A stretch of DNA of 64,000 bases from Nitrospirales bacterium. GTDB lineage: Bacteria; Nitrospirota; Nitrospiria; Nitrospirales; UBA8639. Below, piece after piece: positions 10,034 through 18,897 of the stretch. Below the pieces are notes generated by a model. It was not told the origin of the DNA. It did not search any database and saw only the letters and a list, made by a program, of their open reading frames with translations. Location: the NCBI GenBank assembly GCA_021603905.1, contig BQIU01000009.1, positions 20,685 to 84,684 of the forward strand. The letters are read 5' to 3'. The position numbers and the translations under genes were made by a program. Position 1 is the stretch's first letter; every line of letters starts with the position of its first letter.

Positions 10034-10984
10034 ATGAAAAAGAGTAATTCAAATCCAACGCGGGTTGTCATGACGCTTCTCTTGTTAATTTCAATTGGGA
10101 TTGTGCTTGGATATTCTGGTGTTCCCTTGGCTCAGTCTTTAAAACCCGATGCCTTTATCGTTGATCACATTCGGTCGAAGGGAGAGGTAGATTGGACGAA
10201 CGGGGCAATTCGTGCCACGGGGATAGGCGTTCCGCCTGCTGACGCGGTGAGTGCGCGGCATGCCCGAGAGATGGCAAAACGTGCTGCTCGTGTTGTTGCC
10301 TATCGGAATTTGTTGGAAATTGTTCAGGGGGTTCGTGTGAATTCCCATACGTTAGTTAAAAACTATATGGTCGAACAGGATACGATCAACACGAAAGTCC
10401 AAGGGATTATTCACGGTGCTCGCGTGGTCGACGAAGAGGAATTTCCAGATGGTTCATTTCAGGTTACTGTTGAAATGGGATTGAATTCTGAGCTCTCGTC
10501 AGCGTTGTCGCTATCCCCGGCGGAACCACGTAGGCCCATTTCATTCCCACCGAACCCCATTGCTCCAGAGATTCAACCGTCTTTAATTCCAGGAGATCTA
10601 CATACTGGACCGATTTCAGGTACTCCATCTCCTGAGGAGGATTCCATGTACACTGGATTAGTTCTGGATGCACAGGGGTTTCAAGTTCAACGAGCGATGA
10701 GTCCTCGAGTTGTCATGGAAGATGGGCGTGAGGTGTACAGTGCCGAGTATGTGAAAAAGGCCGTAGCCGAGTCTCAAGGTATTGTGGCCTATGTAAGGGG
10801 TCTGTCAGCAGCAAAGGAACATGCTCGTGTCACCAATGTACCGTTAGAAGTGAAGGTGCTTCGAATTGATGGAGATAATAAGACGGATTATGTGGTGAGT
10901 GATGCTGATGCACAGATGCTGCATGTGGTTCCTGAACATTTTGAGTTTCTTGAAAACGCAAGAGTGTTAGTCGTGTTGGATTGA
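10034..10984 (+). CDS. Exported LPP20-like domain protein, paralogue 1
   Basis: Protein of 316 residues with unknown biochemical role. The ATG at 10034 is preferred over the upstream start because AGGAGG lies just ahead of it and a signal peptide follows (core VVMTLLLLISIGIVLGY, site LAQS). Residues about 45-155 resemble the LPP20/SHS2-like domain: a G.VDWTNG..RATG.G.PP opening, a long helix with repeated Ala/Arg (AREMAKRAARVVAYRNLLEIVQGV) and a strand ending FQVTVEMGL. The C-terminal part (SNADAQML-like, VVSDADAQ) is shared with the next gene, so the two are tandem paralogues. It is the first gene of an operon with a sigma54 promoter and the T6SS-type control element upstream, suggesting co-regulation with secretion. 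Confidence 0.72.
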   Translation: MKKSNSNPTRVVMTLLLLISIGIVLGYSGVPLAQSLKPDAFIVDHIRSKGEVDWTNGAIRATGIGVPPADAVSARHAREMAKRAARVVAYRNLLEIVQGVRVNSHTLVKNYMVEQDTINTKVQGIIHGARVVDEEEFPDGSFQVTVEMGLNSELSSALSLSPAEPRRPISFPPNPIAPEIQPSLIPGDLHTGPISGTPSPEEDSMYTGLVLDAQGFQVQRAMSPRVVMEDGREVYSAEYVKKAVAESQGIVAYVRGLSAAKEHARVTNVPLEVKVLRIDGDNKTDYVVSDADAQMLHVVPEHFEFLENARVLVVLD

Positions 10985-11075
10985 TCCTTCGACCCTTCGG
11001 CAAGCTCAGGGCTCAGGATGATGGTTCGTCCTTCGACCCTTCGATCTTTCGGCAGGCTCAAGACTCAGGTCTCAG
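10985..11075. repeat. Interspersed repeat cluster B
   Basis: Copies of the CCTTCGACCCTTCGGCAAGC/CTCAGG unit fill the gap between the two LPP20-like genes. Translating through it gives an in-frame but implausible extension (FDPSIFRQAQDSG), a sign that the repeat inserted just upstream of the second gene's true start. Confidence 0.7.
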
Positions 11076-11076
11076 T

Positions 11077-12225
11077 ATGATTGTTTATAAGTTTATCTGG
11101 ACTCTTTGGGTATTCTTTGCGCTGCTTCCAACAGGGGTTTTGGCTCAGGAATCAGGTCGGCATCATCAAGCGGTTGTTGATCAACATGCCATGGGATCTG
11201 TCAATTGGACAGATGGAACTGTCATGGCTAGTGGATTTGGTATCCCTCCTCCAAAGGTAGCTGCAGCTGCAGCTGAGGCTATGGCGGAACGTGCGGCAAT
11301 GTCTGTGGCGCTACGAAATCTGTTGGAAGTTATTCAAGGCATTCAAGTTGATGCTGAAACGGTCGTAGAGAAATTGATTGTAACGAAGGATGAAATTAAT
11401 ACGCGTGTTCGGGGTGCAATCAGAAATGCCAAGGTCATAGAACGCACGGTTCACCCAGATCGTAGTGTGGAGCTGAAAGTCTCGATGCGTTTACATGGAA
11501 GGGATTCTCTTACGTCAAGTCTTCTCGAGGAAAAAACGTTTTCTCAGTCTTCCTTGTCTGCCAACCTCCCACACGGACGGTACTCTGGCGTGGTGTTCGA
11601 TGCGCGAGGATTTCGACTCAAGCCCGTCGTGTTCCCTACGGTCGTGGATGAACATAAACGGCTTGTCTACGGTCCCGACGTGGTTTCGCGAACAGCTGCA
11701 GAGGATTACGGTCTCGCTCAATATATGCTGCTTGAAAACTCGAAGCTTTCGCTCCCAATGAACCATGTCATTGGAGTTGTTGAAAAAAAGAAGAAGACAA
11801 ATTCCTTAGGCCGCGTGGGAGCTAAGCCTCTTCGAATCAAAGGGCTCAAGCGATTAGGAGCCTTCAATGCCAACATTATGATCAGCAATGCCGATGCGCA
11901 AAAGATTCGTCAGGATTCATCGATTCTCCGTGCATTGAATGGTGCCAAGGTGATTATCATCACAGATCCTCTGGTTGCAGGAGTCGAAGGACGACTCTTT
12001 AATATTCCTGAATTCTTGGTTTTGGACCCACGCTATTCGAATGAACTCGTTCGTTCTTCATTTTCAGGTAATAGAAAGATGAGCAGGAATTCTCGACAAT
12101 GTGCGGTCCTTTCCTCTCCCCCAGACGTGTTACCCGTCATTTGCGACTCTGGAGCATATCGAGTGCCTATTGCATCTGATCTACGATTTCTTTATGGATG
12201 CGGGATAACCACTGTCTTACGGTGA
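11077..12225 (+). CDS. Exported LPP20-like domain protein, paralogue 2
   Basis: Protein of 382 residues from the ATG at 11077, where a signal peptide begins (KFIWTLWVFFALLPTGVLAQES). The open frame extends upstream through repeat DNA to a TTG at 10981, which I reject. It shares with its neighbour the GSVNWTDGTVMASGFGIPPP opening, the AEAMAERAAMSVALRNLLEVIQGIQ helix, the INTRVRGAIRNAKV segment, and a C-terminal SNADAQKIR motif. It has an extra C-terminal region of about 80 residues containing two cysteines. The function is unknown; tandem duplication and diversification is the visible history. The ribosome site is weak, so it may depend on coupling to the upstream gene. Confidence 0.7.
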   Translation: MIVYKFIWTLWVFFALLPTGVLAQESGRHHQAVVDQHAMGSVNWTDGTVMASGFGIPPPKVAAAAAEAMAERAAMSVALRNLLEVIQGIQVDAETVVEKLIVTKDEINTRVRGAIRNAKVIERTVHPDRSVELKVSMRLHGRDSLTSSLLEEKTFSQSSLSANLPHGRYSGVVFDARGFRLKPVVFPTVVDEHKRLVYGPDVVSRTAAEDYGLAQYMLLENSKLSLPMNHVIGVVEKKKKTNSLGRVGAKPLRIKGLKRLGAFNANIMISNADAQKIRQDSSILRALNGAKVIIITDPLVAGVEGRLFNIPEFLVLDPRYSNELVRSSFSGNRKMSRNSRQCAVLSSPPDVLPVICDSGAYRVPIASDLRFLYGCGITTVLR

Positions 12226-12314
12226 TGCCTCTGGTATGACGTCAGGCGATATTGGAAGTAATCATCGGAAAAGGTGAATTCTGCACGTGAGTGTCCTAGA
12301 TATTCAATAGACTT

Positions 12315-14234
12315 ATGATTGTTCGTGGAAAATCACGCCACGAGCTGTGCGTTGGGCTCTGGCTCAGCATCGGCATCACTCTGGTCGTTCTTTTTTTCTA
12401 TCGCATTGATGGGTTTGAGTGGTTGGAGCGGCGCACATACGATATGCGAGTTCAATTGAAAGGTGAACATGATCTCCAAACATCAATTGTCATGGTCGAG
12501 AACGATGAGGCGACGATTGAACATCTTGGAATGTCTCCCAGTAAAGTGTCACGGATCCATTATGCGCAGGCGATCGAGCATCTTCGTGCTAGCGGTGCAG
12601 CCCTAATTGCGTTTGATATGGTGTTTTCAGGACGCACAGTTCCTGCGGAAGATGCGGCGCTGAGCCAGGCCATTCAGCAGGCTGGGAATGTCGTTCTTGC
12701 GCGATATATCGGAGCGGGTGATCACGTGAGTCCATTTGAAACATTTCGGAAATATGAGTTGGGAGAAGGGCTGATCAATCTCTCTCTCGATACAGATGGC
12801 GTGCTCCGTTCGATTCCATTCCTTGGTGTGAGCTATGCCAATACACAGCTCACACCGTTCATCACATTCGGAGCAGAAGTGGCGCGTCTCTCTATAGATC
12901 CGATTGGGCAATTTCCGTTGGATGTGACTATTCCAGACGTTGCGACATTTGGTCCGATAGAGATTCCATATCCTCAAGGCAAAATGTTCATCAATTTTTA
13001 CGGTCCTCCTGGTACCTTTCCTTCCTTACCATTGTGGCGTGTTGTGAAAGGAAAATTTGATGCTGATGACGTGAAAGGTAAAGTTATTCTGGTAGGAGGC
13101 ACAGCCGTGACGTTGCATGATTATTATCAAACACCATTTGGCAAAGGAACTGTCAAAACTCTCTCGCAGTCTCATGCTGAAAGCGAAGGACGACTGATGG
13201 CCGGATTAGAAGTCCACGCAAACGTGGTTCAAACTATACTCGACAAGTCGTTTGTCCATCGCTCGTCCTCTAGTACCGTCCAATGGAGCCTCGCAATGCT
13301 AGGTGTGTGTTGTTGGATCTTTATCATGGTCTATCCGACCAACGCGACTCAAGTGTCAGTCTTTTCACTACTCCTTCTTGTGCTCGTGGTTGTGGTGTCC
13401 GTTGCGCTCTTTAACGTGCGACATTTTTGGTTGGATGTTGCGCCATTCGTGTCGCTCGTCAACGCACATTATGGGATTGGGATGGCGTATCAACGGTATC
13501 TGATGTCACGACAAAAAGAACAGCTACGGTCGATGTTTTCTCAATATATGTCGCCTGTTATTGTGGAACATCTATGGAATAGACGTGAGACTCTCTTGCA
13601 TGGAGATGGTCCCCGGTCTCAGGATCTTACGGTGACGACGTTGGCGGTTGGACTAGATGGCGTTTCTATCGCGATGGATCATCTCGGACAAAAGCAGATC
13701 TTAGAATGGACCAACGATTACTTTGAAGAAATCGAACAAACTATCATGCACTATCGTGGCGTCGTTGAGGACTATGCGCAAGATGGACTTCTTGTACATT
13801 TTGGAATTCCCGTTCCGCGTGAATCTGAGCGTGAGATTCGTCAAGATGCCCAGAATGCCGTTCAATGTGCATTCGCCATTCATGCCGTTCTTGCCAAAAT
13901 TCATGCAAAGTGGAAAGGTGATAAGCTCCCCCCATTGGATATGTACGCTGGAATCTGTACGGGCTGTGCCCTGATAACCACAGTAGGCAGTCGTGGACGA
14001 TTAAAATTCACCACATTAGGAACACCTGTTCGCATGGCCCTTTGCCTTAAGCGTGTTGCCTTCGATTTATCCAGGGATCAGTCCACTCCCAAGATCATTT
14101 GTGGAGTTGAGACTATCCCGTATGTAGATCAGAGCTGTCTCATCAAGCCATTAAACGAGATTCATGATGATATCGATAATCAGTCATTTCTACCGTATCA
14201 GGTGCTCGCAGTGGAGCCTGTGCGTGTGCCCTAG
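12315..14234 (+). CDS. CHASE2 sensor protein with degenerate class III nucleotide-cyclase domain
   Basis: Membrane protein of 639 residues. An N-terminal TM (residues about 12-30) precedes a CHASE2 extracytoplasmic sensor domain (FEWLERRTYDMRVQL through GKVILVGGTAVTLHDYYQTPF, about 35-310), then three TM segments (about 322-400) and a cytoplasmic cyclase-like domain (about 425-600). The cyclase core is degenerate. The usual FxDIxGF metal site reads TLAVGLDGVS, and the usual DTVNLAARLE reads TPVRMALCLKR. The second acidic motif (QDGLLVHFG) is kept. I therefore doubt catalytic activity; nucleotide binding or a regulatory role is possible. It sits between the LPP20-like pair and the DUF4384 gene in one operon. 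No clear ribosome site precedes the ATG. Confidence 0.8.
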   Translation: MIVRGKSRHELCVGLWLSIGITLVVLFFYRIDGFEWLERRTYDMRVQLKGEHDLQTSIVMVENDEATIEHLGMSPSKVSRIHYAQAIEHLRASGAALIAFDMVFSGRTVPAEDAALSQAIQQAGNVVLARYIGAGDHVSPFETFRKYELGEGLINLSLDTDGVLRSIPFLGVSYANTQLTPFITFGAEVARLSIDPIGQFPLDVTIPDVATFGPIEIPYPQGKMFINFYGPPGTFPSLPLWRVVKGKFDADDVKGKVILVGGTAVTLHDYYQTPFGKGTVKTLSQSHAESEGRLMAGLEVHANVVQTILDKSFVHRSSSSTVQWSLAMLGVCCWIFIMVYPTNATQVSVFSLLLLVLVVVVSVALFNVRHFWLDVAPFVSLVNAHYGIGMAYQRYLMSRQKEQLRSMFSQYMSPVIVEHLWNRRETLLHGDGPRSQDLTVTTLAVGLDGVSIAMDHLGQKQILEWTNDYFEEIEQTIMHYRGVVEDYAQDGLLVHFGIPVPRESEREIRQDAQNAVQCAFAIHAVLAKIHAKWKGDKLPPLDMYAGICTGCALITTVGSRGRLKFTTLGTPVRMALCLKRVAFDLSRDQSTPKIICGVETIPYVDQSCLIKPLNEIHDDIDNQSFLPYQVLAVEPVRVP

Positions 14235-14251
14235 TGAGGAAGGAGGGTGTG

Positions 14252-15187
14252 ATGGAAGTCAAAAATATATTGTCGCGATTGGTCATCATTGTTTCGTTGT
14301 TCGTCACTCCAATGTATATTCAGAAAGTATCCGCAAATGAGCTTGAGGCTGTGGAAGGTCTGGGGTGTTATGCCTATGGAGATGATGAAACGCCAAGTGA
14401 CGCAAAAGCGAAGGCCATGGCACGTGCTCGAGAGCAAGCCGTCAGTGGTTATAAGGTTTGGGTGGAATCGTCATCACAGGTTGAAGATTTTCAACTAAAA
14501 AAAGACTCTATTCATAGTATTAGTGCCGGTATGTTGGAGCAGGTTCATATTAAAGATACGACCAAGACAGGTCAGGAGATCTGTATTCGTATTACAGGGG
14601 TACTCGATCCAATGTCAGTCACACAAGAACTTGAGAGAAGGAAAAAGCTCAAGCAGCGCAAGGATGTCTTGATGTCTCCGTCTCTTAATCCCGGCCCTTC
14701 AACTGCGCTCAAAATTTGGTTGAATAATGCTGACGGGCGATACGTGGACAATGAACCTTTAGTCGTTTATGTGCAATCGGATAGAGATGGATATCTAAAG
14801 TTAGACTACTTCCAGGCTGATGGGAAAGTGGTTCATTTAGTCCCAAATATGTTCCGAAAGCAGGCGAGGATTCAGAAAGGTGAGATCTATGAATTTGGAG
14901 GAGAAAATTCTGCTGAGCGTTTTATCATTGCCCAACCCTTTGGAGACGAAGTGATTAAAGCCTTTGTCAGCACACGACCATTTTCCCAAGAGCTCGTATC
15001 TGAGGACGTCGTCAGTGAGGGCGAGGCATATGTTCGTGCTTTAGAGAGGAATCTAGAAGGGATCCGTCATCAAGAAGGCACGCGGGGTGTAAAGGTTTTA
15101 CTCGGGGCCTCAGCAGCCATCTTCACTAAAAGTCAGGAGATTCTCGACCTGGAGCGTGCACTCACAGTAGAAAAACCTCGTCAATAG
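14252..15187 (+). CDS. Exported LPP20-like plus DUF4384 domain protein
   Basis: Protein of 311 residues. The ATG at 14252 has a strong AAGGAGGG site and starts a signal peptide (SRLVIIVSLFVTPMYIQKVSA); the longer start at 14234 lacks both. The N-terminal half (AKAMARAREQAVSGYKVWVESSS) has the Ala/Arg-rich helix pattern of LPP20-like domains. The C-terminal half (KIWLNNADGRYVDNEPLVVYVQSDRDGYLKLDYFQADGKVVHLVPN) is a DUF4384-type domain, a family often found near kinases and secretion systems. Its position after the CHASE2 gene suggests an envelope complex; that is inference. Confidence 0.75.
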   Translation: MEVKNILSRLVIIVSLFVTPMYIQKVSANELEAVEGLGCYAYGDDETPSDAKAKAMARAREQAVSGYKVWVESSSQVEDFQLKKDSIHSISAGMLEQVHIKDTTKTGQEICIRITGVLDPMSVTQELERRKKLKQRKDVLMSPSLNPGPSTALKIWLNNADGRYVDNEPLVVYVQSDRDGYLKLDYFQADGKVVHLVPNMFRKQARIQKGEIYEFGGENSAERFIIAQPFGDEVIKAFVSTRPFSQELVSEDVVSEGEAYVRALERNLEGIRHQEGTRGVKVLLGASAAIFTKSQEILDLERALTVEKPRQ

Positions 15188-15286
15188 CTTGTTACTTATC
15201 CAGAAAGCTTTTCCATTGTCTCGTTCGGCTATCCTCAATCGTTTTTTCTCTCAAACAACACGAAACTTCACGCTTTCTCTGTCACG

Positions 15287-15321
15287 TATCTGATCAGATA
15301 CAAGCTGTATCTGTTTAGATA
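15287..15321. promoter_or_regulatory. Four-half-site palindromic element, copy 2
   Basis: The site reads TATC-N6-GATACA-N3-TGTATC-N6-GATA. Its two halves are themselves palindromic (GTATCTGATCAGATAC and CTGTATCTGTTTAGATACAG). It lies about 215 bases upstream of the sigma54-like element at 15506 and about 290 bases before the first gene of the main T6SS operon. Confidence 0.72.
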
Positions 15322-15505
15322 CAGCCTTATGGATGTGTCTTAGGGACACAGAGGTTTTAGGTGCCTGTTCCATTATCTCACCCATTGTATTGTCACGTTC
15401 GCTTGAAGTGTTCGATTCACTAGATATCAGCACAATCTGAATTGGCACATTTCTTGGTTTCTTGAGCTTAACAGCAGTTTGGCAATAAACACTTGTTCTT
15501 TTGAA

Positions 15506-15522
15506 TTGGCATCAAAAAAGCA
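15506..15522 (+). promoter_or_regulatory. Sigma54-type promoter candidate for the main T6SS operon
   Basis: TTGGCATCAAAAAAGCA keeps the GG-N10-GC spacing and the TTGGCA half. A second candidate, TTGGCACATTTCTTGGT at 15443-15459, has a better -24 element but GG instead of GC at -12. I prefer the first because it lies closer to the gene and keeps both invariant dinucleotides. Confidence 0.5.
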
Positions 15523-15575
15523 TATTGGGAATAGCACGGAAGAACGTAAGGATCTTGAAGTGGGGAGGTTCCATC

Positions 15576-15620
15576 ATGTCCGTTGGTATCAAGGCAAAGG
15601 GATTCGATGATATCACATGA
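15576..15620 (+). CDS. Possible 14-residue leader peptide ahead of the T6SS operon
   Basis: A strong TGGGGAGG ribosome site (about 15560-15567) stands eight bases before an ATG that opens only MSVGIKAKGFDDIT and then stops. The stop overlaps the start region of the next gene, whose own ATG (15607) has only a weak site. This could be a coupling leader, or the remnant of a frameshifted N-terminus. Confidence 0.3.
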   Translation: MSVGIKAKGFDDIT

Positions 15621-17139
15621 TCCTGATTCCTACTTTATTCCTCATTCACGGCCAGGATCCCGCCTTGCTGTTTTGCCTACATCAAATAGCTCTTGGCATC
15701 TGCCGAAGAAGGAGCCTCCTCTCTGTCCGGAGCAGCAGTCAATGATGAGTCAGCCCACTCCTCAGATCGAGAAGATTTATTCTTCTTCACTTTCCTGGTT
15801 TCCCTGGGAGGCGTTTTGTGATCTTCTTGGTGGTGCCTCATGGCCTGACGTGTGTGCGAATTGGACGGAAGAAGAGGTCTTCACCGATGCACGCGTGGAT
15901 CTTCCTTCCTTAGCAACTCGTTTTACGAAATATTCACAATTTCAGTTCGCTGATTCTGAGGGTGTCGTGGCGCCACTGGAAACCCTCTGGCTCAAATGGC
16001 GTCTTTTGGCGACAGTTAGTGGGGCGGTACTGCGAATTCATTCAGAAACTCAACGACCGCTACTGAGTGTTCAGCCAGATAATCTTTGCATACTGTTTCC
16101 TGAAAATATCGATCCTCTGCTGCCATCTCGTTGGCAATTCACGGTCCAAATTGCCGATTCAAATTCTGCCGTACCCGTCGTTCCTGACGGCTTGCCTTCA
16201 GGTCTAGACGTGATGCTGTTCAGACCGACAGCAGGGATGGAGGAAAGTTTTCAATCACCGGAAATTCGTTATTGGCCGTTAGGACAATCTGAGGTTTCCA
16301 CCGTCTTGATCCGTTCACTGGAACAGATTCGCCACAATACCTCGTTGTCCGAACCTGTTCAGGGAATAGTTCGTCTCCACATATTAGGAGATAAGTTTTC
16401 TGCTACGGAATTTTCCGACCAAGATATGTTCCGGGTCACACTGTCCATGACAAATGGGAACACGACCTCGATTGCGGTGTGGGGGAAAAAGGTCGGATCA
16501 GTTGAGCGAGGGCTTATTATCGATGGCAAGACGGAGCCAATAGATATGAGGACGTGGGAATGTCTTCAGTCCCTACAACACGACGTCTGGAATCAAACAC
16601 GAACTCTTGTGTATCGATCCTTTCATGTTCCCAGCGATCTGTACAGCCTCGGAATGCTGTCGCTCCATACAGTCTTACGTACCAGAGGCCAGGAGAAGCA
16701 GCGTTTGGTGTCTCTCCTTCCTAAAGTGATGGAGGCTATACAAAAGATTGTGAAAAGTGTCGGGCCTGGGAATCCAGAGCTTCTTCATGCGAGATTATGT
16801 TCTCTCTTGAAAGAGTATGGAGGGGTGTTTAGCAAGCGAGCGTTGTTATATCCAGGAGTTTCTGCGCAAGCCGGTGCGATGAAGGTTTCTGATGATGTAT
16901 GGGACAAGGTCTTGCTCTTTGCGCTTCGCTTAATGACGAGAGTTCCAGGGTTCAGCTTTTGTCATCATGCTGGCGACTACATAAAGAATCAGCCGCACTG
17001 TTTGATGGAAGACGTGATGTCCGAAGTCATGAGCATTGGTGAGGACTTGAACAAGGAATTATTTAAATCCCAGCAGCGTAATAGGGAAATCTTGAGTGTC
17101 TGTCAGCAACTCCGTGAGGAACGTGCACGCGTCAACTAA
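15607..17139 (+). CDS. T6SS-associated pseudokinase-like protein
   Basis: Cytoplasmic-looking protein of about 510 residues, first in the T6SS operon and nine bases before tagH. I do not recognise a named family, but several segments resemble a Ser/Thr kinase fold with lost catalytic residues. LLSVQPDNLCILF (about 152-164) aligns with the HRDIKPGNVLL catalytic loop of the two real kinases in this window, with HRD replaced by LLS and Lys by Gln. SDLYSLGMLSLHTVL (about 343-357) matches subdomain IX (SDLYSLGMVLYEI). I see no Gly-rich loop, no VAIK-type lysine and no DFG. It may be a scaffold or an FHA-binding partner. The start could also be the TTG at 15583 or the ATG at 15742. Confidence 0.55.
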   Translation: MISHDPDSYFIPHSRPGSRLAVLPTSNSSWHLPKKEPPLCPEQQSMMSQPTPQIEKIYSSSLSWFPWEAFCDLLGGASWPDVCANWTEEEVFTDARVDLPSLATRFTKYSQFQFADSEGVVAPLETLWLKWRLLATVSGAVLRIHSETQRPLLSVQPDNLCILFPENIDPLLPSRWQFTVQIADSNSAVPVVPDGLPSGLDVMLFRPTAGMEESFQSPEIRYWPLGQSEVSTVLIRSLEQIRHNTSLSEPVQGIVRLHILGDKFSATEFSDQDMFRVTLSMTNGNTTSIAVWGKKVGSVERGLIIDGKTEPIDMRTWECLQSLQHDVWNQTRTLVYRSFHVPSDLYSLGMLSLHTVLRTRGQEKQRLVSLLPKVMEAIQKIVKSVGPGNPELLHARLCSLLKEYGGVFSKRALLYPGVSAQAGAMKVSDDVWDKVLLFALRLMTRVPGFSFCHHAGDYIKNQPHCLMEDVMSEVMSIGEDLNKELFKSQQRNREILSVCQQLREERARVN

Positions 17140-17147
17140 GACTGCCG

Positions 17148-18332
17148 ATGGAATTTTACCTAGCCATGAAAGCCGGTGCGGATGTGCTGCCTCCATCATT
17201 GGAGAATGTGTTGAGCGCCCCGGTTATCAAGCTTGGTCGAGGTGAAGTCAACGATGTGGTGTTGCCGGATGCTCGTCGCCTCGTCTCGTCTCGACATGCA
17301 GAAATTCGTTCTTCACATGATCAATGTGTTTTGCAAGATGTCGGGAGTACGAATGGTAGTCAACTGAATGGTGAGCTGTTGGAAACCGGAAAAGCTTATC
17401 CACTGTCGAAAGGTGATGAAATCGGGATTGGTCCATATGTCCTAGTCTTTCATCCTGCAGATGTGACTCAACAGTTGACCGGCGTAAACGATGATTCGGA
17501 TGCCACGATTTGTCTATCGTCAAGCTCTTCACGTTTCGAGCTTGTGGTCGAACAATTGAGGACCCTCTCACGAAAACTGATTGATCAACAACCCCATGAA
17601 CGAGTGACGGCCTTAAAAAATGTGCTGACCGAAGCGACCGCAGGATTGGAGCCGCTGGAAGCTGAGAGCCTGCTTGCCTATGTCGAAGCAACATTTCCTG
17701 ACACGGAATACCAACAGGAACAGATCCTCACAACACTGTCCGCTCAATCGAATTATGTTGAGACGCACGCACCAAAAGTTTCTCAATCTTTCACATCCCG
17801 CGCTGTGAACTCAGCTCGTGTTGAAGCGCTGCTCACCGTATTTCTTCAAGCGTTAACTGATGCATTGAATGCCAGACGTATCTTTCAGCAGGAAATGGAA
17901 GTCGAAGTGACGAGAATTTTATCGAAGAATCAAAATCCAATAAAGTGGGCAGATTCTACTGAGGAAATTACATCCTATCTTTTTGATCAACAACGATCTG
18001 ATGCCGACTTTGAAGTCGTTCTGAGACAGTTACGCGAAGCTCTGCAAGATCTCGCCTTGCAACCAATGGGAATCATGGCGGGATTGCGCGAATGTGTGAG
18101 GGGAATCCTCCGGCAGCTAGATCCGGTGACACTTGAATTGGAGACGAAACGTTCGACTTTCAGGCTGAATCCACTGTTTTCGGGGGTGCTGAATAAGAGC
18201 CGCGCGTGGGATCGATTTATTGCAAAACATCAAAGCCTTCTGAACGAAGAGGCCAATACCATGAAACACGTCCTGCGCGAAGATTTCGGGAAAGGATACC
18301 TCAGTGTCTATGGTCAGCAAACGTCGCAATAA
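17148..18332 (+). CDS. tagH: T6SS FHA-domain protein TagH/Fha
   Basis: Protein of 394 residues. The N-terminal FHA domain (residues about 25-105) shows the family motifs KLGRGEVNDVVL, SSRHAEI and GSTNGSQLNGE, which bind phosphothreonine. The C-terminal 150 residues (LDPVTLELE...W.RF......FLREDFGKGYLSVY) match the conserved T6SS FHA C-terminal domain. Fha proteins recruit and activate the T6SS membrane complex after kinase phosphorylation. Two kinases are encoded at 52.7 and 60.4 kb. The gene overlaps tssJ by 29 bases. Confidence 0.88.
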   Translation: MEFYLAMKAGADVLPPSLENVLSAPVIKLGRGEVNDVVLPDARRLVSSRHAEIRSSHDQCVLQDVGSTNGSQLNGELLETGKAYPLSKGDEIGIGPYVLVFHPADVTQQLTGVNDDSDATICLSSSSSRFELVVEQLRTLSRKLIDQQPHERVTALKNVLTEATAGLEPLEAESLLAYVEATFPDTEYQQEQILTTLSAQSNYVETHAPKVSQSFTSRAVNSARVEALLTVFLQALTDALNARRIFQQEMEVEVTRILSKNQNPIKWADSTEEITSYLFDQQRSDADFEVVLRQLREALQDLALQPMGIMAGLRECVRGILRQLDPVTLELETKRSTFRLNPLFSGVLNKSRAWDRFIAKHQSLLNEEANTMKHVLREDFGKGYLSVYGQQTSQ

Positions 18333-18804
18333 TCACTGGTTGATGTGGGCGCTATGTGGAGGGATGCTATCCCTGCTTGTTGCGTGTGGTTCGACCAAAC
18401 AGGAACTCGAGCTGATCATGCATTCAACGAATCGATTGAATCTGACAGAAGGAGGACAACCATCCCCACTGGTTGTCCGTATCTATATCTTGCGGTTCAA
18501 GGATCGATTTCATCAGTCTACCTTCAAAGAAATGTGGAAACGAGACTCAGAGGTTCTTGGTGATGGTCTGATACGACGAATGGATATGACGTTGAAGCCA
18601 GATGACGAACATATTGTCGAGATGACGGCGGATCAAGAAAAAGAAGAAAACTACATCGGAATTATGGGTCTGTTTCGTAAGCATATACCAAATATGTGGC
18701 GAATGCTTATTCCGATTGAAGAGCCTGGATTTTTTTCATTTGGTACACCAGAAGTGAAGCTTCGTTTTGACGAGAACAGCCTACGACCGTTTGACGATGA
18801 TTAA
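18304..18804 (+). CDS. tssJ: T6SS outer-membrane lipoprotein TssJ
   Basis: Lipoprotein of 166 residues anchoring the membrane complex to the outer membrane. The lipobox LVAC (Cys28) follows the hydrophobic stretch WALCGGMLSL. The body has TssJ features: VRIYILRFKDRF.QSTFKEMW and a C-terminal VKLRFDENSLRP strand. I use the GTG at 18304 because AAGGA sits seven bases upstream; an ATG lies two codons later. The start overlaps the end of tagH, consistent with translational coupling. Confidence 0.88.
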   Translation: MSMVSKRRNNHWLMWALCGGMLSLLVACGSTKQELELIMHSTNRLNLTEGGQPSPLVVRIYILRFKDRFHQSTFKEMWKRDSEVLGDGLIRRMDMTLKPDDEHIVEMTADQEKEENYIGIMGLFRKHIPNMWRMLIPIEEPGFFSFGTPEVKLRFDENSLRPFDDD

Positions 18805-18897
18805 TCGGCTAAAGAAAGCTTGTGCCTAACCACTGAGATACAGGATTGCAGATCGAGTGATGGACATTTTGAACTAACTCAAAAGGGATAGCCGTTC

